64,000 nucleotides of DNA, from positions 1,302,001 through 1,366,000 of the forward strand of contig NZ_CP098252.1 in the NCBI RefSeq assembly GCF_027116575.1. Reading direction: 5' to 3'. This stretch comes from Oxalobacter aliiformigenes (GTDB lineage: Bacteria > Pseudomonadota > Gammaproteobacteria > Burkholderiales > Burkholderiaceae_D). The notes below the pieces were generated by a model. The model ran no database searches. It had not been told where the DNA came from and saw only the letters and a program-made list of their open reading frames with translations. A program made the position numbers and the translations under genes. Below are positions 18,214 through 25,292 of the stretch, piece by piece (position 1 is the first letter of the stretch; every line of letters starts with the position of its first letter).

Positions 18214-19173
18214 ATGAAAAATAACCACAGTATCATGGTGGCGACCGATATGTCCGAATGCGCGACGATGGCGGAAAGCAGGGCGGCCATGTTGTGTCAG
18301 CAGCTGGGAAAATCGCGGCTGGATATCATCAACGTGCAGGATCTGTCCATCATCGACATGCTCACCCGTGTCCTGAAAAGTTCATCGTCAGATACGGAGG
18401 ATGCCGTCAGGGAAAGCATGTCCGGCGATTTGGCCCAGGTAGCGACCCGTCTTGAAAACAAGTACCGGATTCCGTGCGAACGACTGATCCGGTTTGGTAA
18501 TCCTGTTGCCGAAATCATGAAAGAGATCGTGGCGCGCGGGACCGGACTGCTGGTTATCGGCGCCCATGGAAACGGCCCGAAAAGCCATGATTTTCTGGGG
18601 AATCTCCCCAGCAAACTGCTCCAGATCAGCCCCGTGCCCTTGCTTGTCATCCGCCAGGAACCGAAACGGGCTTACGACAAAATCATGATCGCCGTCGATT
18701 TCTCGGAAATATCGTATTATCAGGCCAGACAGGCGCTTTCACTCGCGACGCCGGATGCCGAAATCGTGTTCGTTCATGCCTATGAAGTACCCAACGAGGG
18801 CATCATGCGATATGCCAACGTATCGCAGGGCCTGCTGCACGAGTTCCGTTCCGATATCCGTCTGAAAGCCGGGGCCGAAATGCAGTCGTTCATCGCACGG
18901 CTTCAGACATCGCATCATGTCACATCGGTCATCCAGCTCGGCATTCCCCACGTGGTCATCCGGGAACACGTGCAATCGAAAAAGCCCGATCTGCTCGTCA
19001 TGGGAAAACTGGGACGCAACCGCTTCGAGGAATTCATTCTGGGCAGCACCTCACGCAATGCCATTTACGAAACGGACTGCGACATCATGATCGTTCCGCC
19101 GACTGCGGTGAAAAAGGAAATACAGGAATCGGCCGACGGACAGAACCGGACGGCTGCAACCGGAAAATCATGA
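18214..19173 (+). CDS. Tandem universal stress protein (two UspA domains)
   Basis: The 319-residue cytoplasmic protein consists of two Usp domains. The first (about 1-147) starts MVATDMSECA and ends with VIGAHGNGPKSHDFLGNLPSKLLQISPVPLL. The second (about 155-295) starts KIMIAVDFSE and ends VMGKLGRNRFEEFILGSTSRNAIYETDCDIMIV. G-x2-G-x9-G(S/T)-like nucleotide motifs are recognisable in both. These proteins are linked to stress survival, often by ATP binding, without a defined reaction. The start follows AAGGAG by seven bases. Its position behind the P-type ATPase suggests co-expression under stress. Confidence 0.93.
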   Translation: MKNNHSIMVATDMSECATMAESRAAMLCQQLGKSRLDIINVQDLSIIDMLTRVLKSSSSDTEDAVRESMSGDLAQVATRLENKYRIPCERLIRFGNPVAEIMKEIVARGTGLLVIGAHGNGPKSHDFLGNLPSKLLQISPVPLLVIRQEPKRAYDKIMIAVDFSEISYYQARQALSLATPDAEIVFVHAYEVPNEGIMRYANVSQGLLHEFRSDIRLKAGAEMQSFIARLQTSHHVTSVIQLGIPHVVIREHVQSKKPDLLVMGKLGRNRFEEFILGSTSRNAIYETDCDIMIVPPTAVKKEIQESADGQNRTAATGKS

Positions 19174-19177
19174 CGCC

Positions 19178-19216
19178 AAACCGCGCGCAATGGCAATGCC
19201 CACCTGCGCGCGGTTT
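19178..19216 (+). terminator. Terminator-like hairpin after usp
   Basis: A perfect 12-bp stem (AAACCGCGCGCA/TGCGCGCGGTTT) with a 15-base loop begins five bases after the universal stress protein stop. It has only a short T stretch, so termination may be partial. Confidence 0.6.
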
Positions 19217-19365
19217 CCCAATGGCTCTTCATCCGTACAAAAGGCGCGACGGCGAAGTGGAGAGACGAAGTTCTTGAAAGAGGGCGGTAAAAACAGCCGA
19301 TACGGGTTGCCCGTCCTTTTTTTGATGGGGATTTTCTGTTCCAGACATGGTATTGAAGGCAAGAA

Positions 19366-19616
19366 ATGAATCGTATTACGGTTTTGCAGGGTGATGTTGC
19401 CAGGCTGGAAGTCGAAGCGGCCGAAAATATATCCGGTCAATCGCTTTTCCTGCTATCTCTTGCGGCACGTATCGCTTTCCGATAGAAAAGGCGGCAAGAA
19501 CCGCGATAAATGCCATTCAGGAAAATATTCTGAAATATCCGGAGCTTGAAAAAATTGTTCTTGTCGATATTAACGATACCATTTTGAACGCGTATAAAAA
19601 ACTTTTGCGAATATAA
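19366..19616 (+). pseudogene. Decayed macrodomain (ADP-ribose/O-acetyl-ADP-ribose hydrolase) gene
   Basis: The first 25 codons from the ATG at 19366 give MNRITVLQGDVARLEVEA, the usual start of YmdB-like macrodomain proteins. The frame then breaks near 19437-19440. In the +2 frame sequence resumes as SIAFPAISCGTYRFPIEKAA and continues through IVLVDINDTILNAYKKLLRI to a TAA at 19614-19616, which is the normal macrodomain C-terminus. The whole middle of the domain, about 85-100 residues including the ADP-ribose loops and VNAAN motif, is missing. This is an internal out-of-frame deletion, so the gene is dead. Intact relatives remove ADP-ribose from proteins or hydrolyse O-acetyl-ADP-ribose. Confidence 0.85.
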
Positions 19617-19677
19617 TCGTTTGACGTGTTGTCCGGGAATCGTTTTTCCGTCAGGTCGCAAAATGATGGAGATGGAT

Positions 19678-20226
19678 TCAGGAAAACACGTCCGCTTCGC
19701 CTGGTTCAACGCCCTGTTCATTATGGGGAGAAACACGCGGGGACGTGACACCGTGCCAGTCGATGGCGATGGACGGATCGTCCCGGCGGATACAGCGCAT
19801 GCTGTTTTCGTCATACGGTTTTGTCGTCAATGCGACGATATCGACGAAATCGCTCAACGTCAGCATCCCGCAGGCGAATCCTTCCGGAATCCGGAACCGG
19901 TAACCGTTGTCGCCGGCCAATACCGTGGCGACCCATCGGGAAAAACCGGGTGAGGATTTCCGAAGATCGACGGCGACCTGGAAAATCTGTCCGTTCTCGA
20001 CATAAACGAGACAGCCCCGGGTATGAGGTTCGATCTGGTAATGCAGGCCGATCAGTTGATGATGTTCCGTATGCGTGCGGATTTCCTGTGCGAACCCGAT
20101 CGGATTTGCCAGAGCCGTTCTGAATGCTTCTAGATCGAATGCCTCCGGAAAAAGCCTCTGGCTGTTTCCGGGAACATCCGGATCGATGATTTTGACCTCA
20201 GGTATGGCTGTGTTCGTAATATTCAT
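19678..20226 (-). CDS. RmlC-like dTDP-4-dehydrorhamnose 3,5-epimerase family protein
   Basis: The 182-residue cupin-fold protein carries family landmarks: TAIPEVKIIDPDVPGNSQRLF, GLHYQIEP with the catalytic histidine, FQVAVDLRKSSPGFSRW, IPEGFACGMLTLSD, TTKPYDENSMRCIRRDDP and the final IDW. The conserved LRGLHYQ reads LIGLHYQ, and the usual DNHSRS region is changed, so substrate binding may differ from true RmlC. Other rhamnose genes (rmlA, B, D) are not nearby. A further 25 residues follow the usual end. It overlaps the preceding gene by 29 bp, indicating translational coupling. Confidence 0.85.
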   Translation of the reverse strand: MNITNTAIPEVKIIDPDVPGNSQRLFPEAFDLEAFRTALANPIGFAQEIRTHTEHHQLIGLHYQIEPHTRGCLVYVENGQIFQVAVDLRKSSPGFSRWVATVLAGDNGYRFRIPEGFACGMLTLSDFVDIVALTTKPYDENSMRCIRRDDPSIAIDWHGVTSPRVSPHNEQGVEPGEADVFS

Positions 20227-20578
20227 GATTCAGCATCAGGAAAAGAGGCGTGTTGCGCAAATGGTATCGGGTCTCGCTTTTGCCGAAATGGTTCCAGGCG
20301 AACGGATCGACATATTCGCGTCCGCTTCCGTCCGGCACGATATTCGGATCGTACTCCCGCACGAAACGGCCGTCTGCCGGATCGGCGGCAAACGCCTGTC
20401 CCAGAAAACTCACGTTCTCGAAAGGTATATCCATCGTTTCGTGAAAAAAACGACGGCCCGGATCTGACTGGACATGGATCGACATAACAGATTTCCCATA
20501 ATATTCGACGTGGGTTGCCACGGAAAGTTCCGGATAAACATAAACCGCTTTCCCGGCCGGTGGCTTGTCAAGGCGCAA
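20198..20578 (-). CDS. Unknown protein coupled to the RmlC-like gene
   Basis: This 126-residue soluble protein is not recognised. It is rich in aromatic residues and histidine (VEYYGKSVM, FFHETMDI, FAWNHFGKSETRYHL, LNHEYYEHSHT), compatible with a small beta-sandwich or cupin-like fold, but this is a guess. It begins with TTG if read from 20578. An internal ATG (MSIHVQSDPG) is a plausible shorter start. Its 3' end overlaps the RmlC-like start by 29 bp, so the two are likely expressed together and may act on the same sugar nucleotide or lipid-linked sugar. Confidence 0.6.
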   Translation of the reverse strand: MRLDKPPAGKAVYVYPELSVATHVEYYGKSVMSIHVQSDPGRRFFHETMDIPFENVSFLGQAFAADPADGRFVREYDPNIVPDGSGREYVDPFAWNHFGKSETRYHLRNTPLFLMLNHEYYEHSHT

Positions 20579-20668
20579 GAAATGGAAAACGCGAAGATAC
20601 CGGATACGACGATTCTTGTAACAGAAAAAACATCCGCCGAAACGGCAGGAGAATATCCGGGAAAAGCC

Positions 20669-20698
20669 AAAAAAACGCCGGCCTTCATAAGGCCGGCG
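20669..20698 (-). terminator. Rho-independent terminator of the FAH-family gene
   Basis: A 10-bp GC-rich stem (CGCCGGCCTT/AAGGCCGGCG, loop CAT) followed on the minus strand by seven T residues lies 22 bp past the stop at 20720. Confidence 0.9.
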
Positions 20699-20719
20699 AT
20701 ACGGCGGGGAGGGAAATCC

Positions 20720-21574
20720 CTATTTTTTTCCGGGCCAGGCCACGACTTTCTGGCGCTGTTCACCCAGTTTTTCGACACCGGCAACGACGACATCTCCCGG
20801 TTTCAGAAACACCTGCGGGTTGCGGGCCAGCCCGACACCCGGCGGCGTACCGGTCGCAATGACATCACCGGGCAAAAGCGTCATGAAATGCGAGAGATAG
20901 CTGACGATTTTCGCTACCGTGAAAATCATCGTTTTCGTGTTGCCCTGCTGCATCCGCTCGCCATTCACGTCCAGCCAGACGTCCAGATTCTGCGGATCGG
21001 GAATTTCATCCCGTGTCACGAGCCAGGGGCCGATCGGGCCGAATGTATCGCACCCCTTGCCCTTGTCCCACTGGGTACCGCGTTCGATCTGGAATTCCCT
21101 CTCGGACAGGTCGTTGGCGACACAATACCCGGCCACATAATCGAGCGCTTCTTCCTCGCCGATATACTGGGCCTTTTTGCCGATAATGACTCCCAGTTCG
21201 ATTTCCCAGTCCGATTTTTTCGAATCTTTCGGCAAAACGATATTGTCGTTGGCGCCACACAGGCAGGTCACCGCTTTCATGAAAACGATCGGTTCGCGGG
21301 GAATGCGCATCTTCGCTTCGGCAGCATGCTCGATGTAATTGATGCCGATAGCGATATATTTGCCGACATGGGCGACAGGAACACCCAGACGGGGGCGTCC
21401 CGTAACCAGCGGCAGCCTGTCGGTTTTCAGTTTCGCCAGCCGGGCCAGCGCCCGGTCGGAAAGCTGGTCGGCAGTGAAATCGTCTATCTTGCCGGACAGA
21501 TCGCGAAGTTTGCCGTCAGAATCGATCAGACCGGGTTTTTCCTTGCCGGGTTTGCCATAACGAACCAGTTTCAT
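20720..21574 (-). CDS. Fumarylacetoacetate hydrolase (FAH) family protein
   Basis: The 284-residue cytoplasmic enzyme has the FAH fold. An N-terminal small domain (MKLVRYGKPGKEKPGLID) precedes the catalytic domain from about residue 75. Metal ligands are seen in the conserved WEIELGVIIGK and VANDLSERE segments, and FGPIGPWLV and GDVIATGTPPGVG are signature loops. The length matches the ureidoglycolate lyase or 2,4-diketo-3-deoxy-L-fuconate hydrolase subgroup. The family cleaves carbon-carbon bonds in, or hydrates or decarboxylates, 2-keto acids. The exact substrate is unknown. The ATG at 21574 follows GGAGAGATATC. An upstream ATG at 21628 has no such support. Confidence 0.9.
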   Translation of the reverse strand: MKLVRYGKPGKEKPGLIDSDGKLRDLSGKIDDFTADQLSDRALARLAKLKTDRLPLVTGRPRLGVPVAHVGKYIAIGINYIEHAAEAKMRIPREPIVFMKAVTCLCGANDNIVLPKDSKKSDWEIELGVIIGKKAQYIGEEEALDYVAGYCVANDLSEREFQIERGTQWDKGKGCDTFGPIGPWLVTRDEIPDPQNLDVWLDVNGERMQQGNTKTMIFTVAKIVSYLSHFMTLLPGDVIATGTPPGVGLARNPQVFLKPGDVVVAGVEKLGEQRQKVVAWPGKK

Positions 21575-21756
21575 GATATCTCTCCTGAAAATTGAAATCG
21601 GATTTGCCTTTTTCCCCGGTAAAATCATACAGGCAAAAAAGCGTTTTTCCCACCAGAAACCACCTGTTTCGGGGAATCCGATCTGTTCTGCCGGACCTAA
21701 AACGGCCGCAAAACGGGAAAGCTCATGAGCACATCATGCCAAAGATTTTCTCCGCT

Positions 21757-22287
21757 TCAATCCAGGGCGCGTTTCCACAAAACCAGTTTGTCCTCGAAAG
21801 AACGGCTGGCATAGGCGGGAGACGAGGAGGGGAGCAGCACCGTCCGGTAGCCTGCCGCCTCCAGCCTTTTCGCATATGCTCCGGCCACCTTGCCGTTGAA
21901 ACAGACCTTTTCCAGACGCGGGCAAATTTCCTTTAACAGGGTGAAATCGTTGGCGACCGCATTCCGGATCCGGGAATCCAGACTGCCGACGCGGTCGCAC
22001 AGGGAAATCACATCCCACAGACCGATACCGTGTCCCAGCAGGCGATCCAGCCGTTTTTCATAAGGCAGGGACACCAGATCGTCGTCCAGCACGGCCGACA
22101 GCAGCTTCCAGAACTGGTTGCGCGGATGGGCGTAATACTGGCGGGCCGCCAGCGATTCCCGGCTCGGAAAACTGCCCAGTATGATCGTATGGATGTCGGG
22201 AGAAAGCAGGGGAGAGAGCCCGTTCAATGGCGCCAGCGGTACGGGAATCTGGCCGGAATCGTTCATCGTTTTTTCAGCATCGGACAT
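21757..22287 (-). CDS. Hypoxanthine-DNA glycosylase (uracil-DNA glycosylase superfamily, family 6)
   Basis: The protein has 176 residues. Motif 1 reads ILGSFPSRESLAARQYYAHPRNQFW, with GSFPS replacing the GINPG or GQDPY of other families, typical of the hypoxanthine-DNA glycosylase group. The C-terminal motif LLPSSSPAYA corresponds to the leucine-loop region. The protein should excise deaminated adenine (hypoxanthine) from DNA in base-excision repair. The start at 22287 is chosen because GGAGAAATCCG precedes it. An upstream ATG at 22341 adds an unlikely leader. Confidence 0.88.
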   Translation of the reverse strand: MSDAEKTMNDSGQIPVPLAPLNGLSPLLSPDIHTIILGSFPSRESLAARQYYAHPRNQFWKLLSAVLDDDLVSLPYEKRLDRLLGHGIGLWDVISLCDRVGSLDSRIRNAVANDFTLLKEICPRLEKVCFNGKVAGAYAKRLEAAGYRTVLLPSSSPAYASRSFEDKLVLWKRALD

Positions 22288-22457
22288 CGGATTTCTCCGG
22301 AAAATGACATTAACCGGCATTGTAGCGACAAAGCCGGACATTTCCGACTGTCACGGGAAAATCGCCACAAACGGTTTATGGATTTGAACCAGCACAAAAT
22401 CGTCCGGCGCTTTTTTTCCTAGACTGGAACCATTTCCCTTTTTGAATGGAATTCGTC

Positions 22458-22685
22458 ATGAAACAACGTCAGGAAAAGAAGCCGGCCGTTTTGCCCGAAC
22501 AGAACAATCGTCGGAAAGATTGGGAAAAAGCCGATGTCATCGATCGGGGTATCGAGATGGAAATCGACCGGGGACATTTTGCAGCGGTCCGTTTTCTGGA
22601 AGAACACGACATCCGTCCCGACATTATCGAGAGAGTGCTGCGTCAAAGGCTGGACAGGCGAAGCCGTACGTGGGACATGATGTAA
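22458..22685 (+). CDS. Small unknown protein
   Basis: This 75-residue highly charged protein is not recognised. The C-terminal half (GHFAAVRFLEEHDIRPDIIERVLRQ) looks helical, and the end is arginine-rich (RQRLDRRSRTWDMM), which could allow nucleic-acid binding. The ATG at 22458 has GGAA ten bases upstream. An ATG at 22446 is also possible. It lies 37 bp before a second small gene on the same strand, suggesting an operon. Confidence 0.6.
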   Translation: MKQRQEKKPAVLPEQNNRRKDWEKADVIDRGIEMEIDRGHFAAVRFLEEHDIRPDIIERVLRQRLDRRSRTWDMM

Positions 22686-22722
22686 CGCCGATTTTGAAAA
22701 CATATGACAGGGAGGAACCCGG

Positions 22723-22932
22723 ATGAACCGCATTCAGAAAGAAGTCCAGGCTCTTTTGCTCGATTCCAGAGGAAAGCTGCCCCCGGCTCTTGTGGATGAA
22801 GATATCATCGCCGAAGCGCTTGCGATGCGAGAAACAATCGGCGAAGACTATGCGATGACATACCTTCAGTTCAAGGGAATGAGTCCGGAAAAAGCGGCAG
22901 AAGTCCTGAAAACACCTCCCTTCATGCATTGA
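22723..22932 (+). CDS. Small unknown protein
   Basis: This 69-residue helical protein is not recognised. It has no signal or membrane segment. A good ribosome site (AGGGAGGA) precedes the ATG by seven bases, which supports its being real. The arrangement MSPEKAAEVL near the end resembles small helix-turn-helix or subunit-contact motifs, but no function is assigned. Confidence 0.65.
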   Translation: MNRIQKEVQALLLDSRGKLPPALVDEDIIAEALAMRETIGEDYAMTYLQFKGMSPEKAAEVLKTPPFMH

Positions 22933-23300
22933 CAACGTGTGAGAAGTTCCCCGTTTCTTTTTCCTGCCTTCGGCTTTTCCCTGATCCGGTCCCCCTGCCC
23001 TGCCTGGCGACACATATCCGGATAATTTTCCCACCTGATTCCCCGTCTTGCCTGCCTTTTGGCCTTCCTTATATTCCCCGAACGGAAAAATCCGGAAACG
23101 GAATGCCGTGAAAACACTTTTCCATATGCTTTTTCCGCCTGGTCCATTTCCGGACTGTCGGAAGATATTATCAAAAATGTAACAGATCAAGGCAAATTTA
23201 CAACGGACATGGCATATTTTTATTATTGAATACCCTTTCGGCCAGATCCGGATACAGGGATTTCCGGCGGGAAACGGTTCAATTTTCAGGACAATGAAAA
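22933..23300. other. Pyrimidine-rich intergenic region
   Basis: The 368 bp are unusually rich in C and T on the plus strand at 22960-23080, with no protein-like frame and no clear RNA structure. The last 40 bases presumably carry the promoter of the GNAT gene. Confidence 0.45.
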
Positions 23301-23720
23301 ATGGATATCGAATACAAAGACAACGCTTCTTATACCATCGATGAAATGATCAATCTTTACCGGCGTTCGACCCTGGGCGAAAGGCGACCGCTGGACAGAC
23401 CGGACATCTTCGAAAAAATGCGTGATTGCGCCAATCTCGTCATCACGGCGTGGGATGGCGACAAACTGGTCGGCATTGCACGCAGTTTCACCGATTTCGG
23501 CTATGTCACCTATCTGGCGGATCTGGCAGTAGACGCCGCCTACCAGAAAAAAGGCATCGGCAAACGGCTTGTTGAGGAAACACGGGTACGCCTTGAACCG
23601 ACATGCAAAATCGTCCTTCTGGCCGCTCCCAAAGCGAATGAATATTATCCCCGGATCGGTTTTTCCCACAATCCGAGGGCCTGGGTACTGAAAGGAGAAA
23701 TCGCGTTCACTTCCGACTAA
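23301..23720 (+). CDS. GNAT-family N-acetyltransferase
   Basis: The 139-residue protein has the GNAT core: VGIARSFTDFGYVTYLADLAVDAAYQKKGIGKRLVEE, in which QKKGIG is the acetyl-CoA pyrophosphate-binding loop (Q/R-x-x-G-x-G/A), and FYPRIGF-like YYPRIGFSHNP near the end. It should transfer an acetyl group from acetyl-CoA to an amine. The acceptor is unknown. It appears to be a single-gene unit. Confidence 0.9.
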   Translation: MDIEYKDNASYTIDEMINLYRRSTLGERRPLDRPDIFEKMRDCANLVITAWDGDKLVGIARSFTDFGYVTYLADLAVDAAYQKKGIGKRLVEETRVRLEPTCKIVLLAAPKANEYYPRIGFSHNPRAWVLKGEIAFTSD

Positions 23721-23884
23721 ATGAAACAAAAATCCGGTTTTTCCGACAGAAATCCGGAAACGGTCTGCAAAAGAATACGGACCGGAAACAGTCAGTTCTT
23801 TTGAAACGGAACACAACCATGTAATATGTCAAAATAAACATAATGTTTACTTGCGTTACTGCAAGCACTGGAAGGAGAGACGCA

Positions 23885-25054
23885 ATGAATTTTACCTATT
23901 ACATTCCTACACGCATTCTCTTTGGCCGCGGAACATTAAACGAGTTGCACACCCAGAAACTGCCCGGCAAAAAAGCGATGATCGTGACGACGGCCGGGAA
24001 ATCCATCCGGAAATACGGGTATCTCGACCGTGTATCCGAAGAACTTGCCAAAGCGGGAGTATCCATTGTTCTTTTCGACCGTATCCAGCCCAATCCGGTC
24101 AAACAGCACGTTATGGAAGGCGCGGAGCTGGCACGCAGAAAACAGTGCGATTTCATCGTCGGCCTCGGAGGCGGCAGCAGCATCGATTCGGCAAAATCCA
24201 TTGCCCTCATGGCGACCAACGAAGGCGACTACTGGGACTACATTGCCGGAGGAACGGGAAAAGCACAGGTTCCGCAAAACCGTCCGCTTCCCGTTATCGC
24301 CATCACCACTACAGCCGGAACCGGTTCGGAAGCCGATCCCTGGACAGTCATCACCAAAGAGGAAACGAACGAAAAAATCGGCTTCGGCTATGACGACACC
24401 TTTCCGGTATTATCCATCGTCGATCCCGAACTGATGGCGAGCGTCCCGCCGTCCCTGACGGCTTTTCAGGGATTCGACGCCCTGTTTCACAGTACGGAAG
24501 GTTACCTGGCACAGTGCGCCAATCCGGTCAGCGACGCCCTGTCGCTGAAAGCGATAGAACTGATCGGCAAACACCTGCCGTCAGCTGTCCGAAACGGCAA
24601 GGACATGGCGGCCAGGGAAGGGATGGCAATCGCCAATACACTCTCCGGCATGGTCGAGTCGACCTCGTCGTGTCTGTCCGAGCATTCGCTGGAACACGCT
24701 CTTTCCGCCTACCATCCCGATCTGCCGCATGGAGCGGGGTTGATCATGATCAGCCAGGCGTACTATACCCATTTCGCCCAGGCACATGCCTGCGATTCAC
24801 GGTTGATCGATATGGCCAGGGCACTGGGCAAAAAAGACGCCACCCATCCGATGGACTTCGTCATCGCACTGGTCCAGTTGCAGGTCGCCTGCGGCGTGGA
24901 CAACCTCAAAATGTCCGATTACGGCATCAGACGCGAGGACTTGCCCGTCATGGCGAAAAATGCCCGCGACACCATGGGCGACCTGTTCCTGCTGGACCCG
25001 ATCGCCCTCTCGGAAGAAGACTGCATCGCCATATACGAACAGTCCTACCGCTAG
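23885..25054 (+). CDS. Iron-containing alcohol dehydrogenase
   Basis: This 389-residue NAD(P)-dependent dehydrogenase belongs to the group III family. The nucleotide-binding GLGGGSSIDSAK is at about residues 94-104. Metal-ligand motifs are GFDALFHSTEGY and the H-x3-H type stretch SLEHALSAYHPDLPHGAGL with three candidate histidines. Family members oxidise primary alcohols, lactaldehyde or similar, and in anaerobes often run in the reducing direction to regenerate NAD+. The ATG at 23885 follows AAGGAGAG. TTGAAA at 23801-23806 and TAATAT at 23822-23827 form a possible promoter with a short 15-bp spacer. Confidence 0.94.
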   Translation: MNFTYYIPTRILFGRGTLNELHTQKLPGKKAMIVTTAGKSIRKYGYLDRVSEELAKAGVSIVLFDRIQPNPVKQHVMEGAELARRKQCDFIVGLGGGSSIDSAKSIALMATNEGDYWDYIAGGTGKAQVPQNRPLPVIAITTTAGTGSEADPWTVITKEETNEKIGFGYDDTFPVLSIVDPELMASVPPSLTAFQGFDALFHSTEGYLAQCANPVSDALSLKAIELIGKHLPSAVRNGKDMAAREGMAIANTLSGMVESTSSCLSEHSLEHALSAYHPDLPHGAGLIMISQAYYTHFAQAHACDSRLIDMARALGKKDATHPMDFVIALVQLQVACGVDNLKMSDYGIRREDLPVMAKNARDTMGDLFLLDPIALSEEDCIAIYEQSYR

Positions 25055-25064
25055 AATATTTTTG

Positions 25065-25101
25065 CAGGAAAATCCGTATCGGGTTGCCGCGGATTTTCCT
25101 G
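25065..25101 (+). terminator. Terminator-like hairpin after the alcohol dehydrogenase
   Basis: A perfect 12-bp stem (CAGGAAAATCCG/CGGATTTTCCTG) with a 13-base loop begins 10 bp after the stop. No T run follows, but its place between transcription units supports a termination role. Confidence 0.55.
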
Positions 25102-25292
25102 TCGTAACAATCCTTTCCCACTACAGACTGAAATACCTGATACCTTGCCATCGGGAATTTCTGCCGTTACCTGTTTCCTGTAAAATTGATGACCGACAAA
25201 TATCTGTAGGATGATCGGGTAGCAAGGGCTTTTTTACTTCGAAAATCACCTGATAGCCTGATCTCAGCGTTTTTTCAGAACCGAATAAAGCA

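Noticed and set aside
20198..20578. Second sugar-epimerase domain
   Set aside because: It lacks the cupin histidine and glycine pattern of RmlC, so I left it as unknown.
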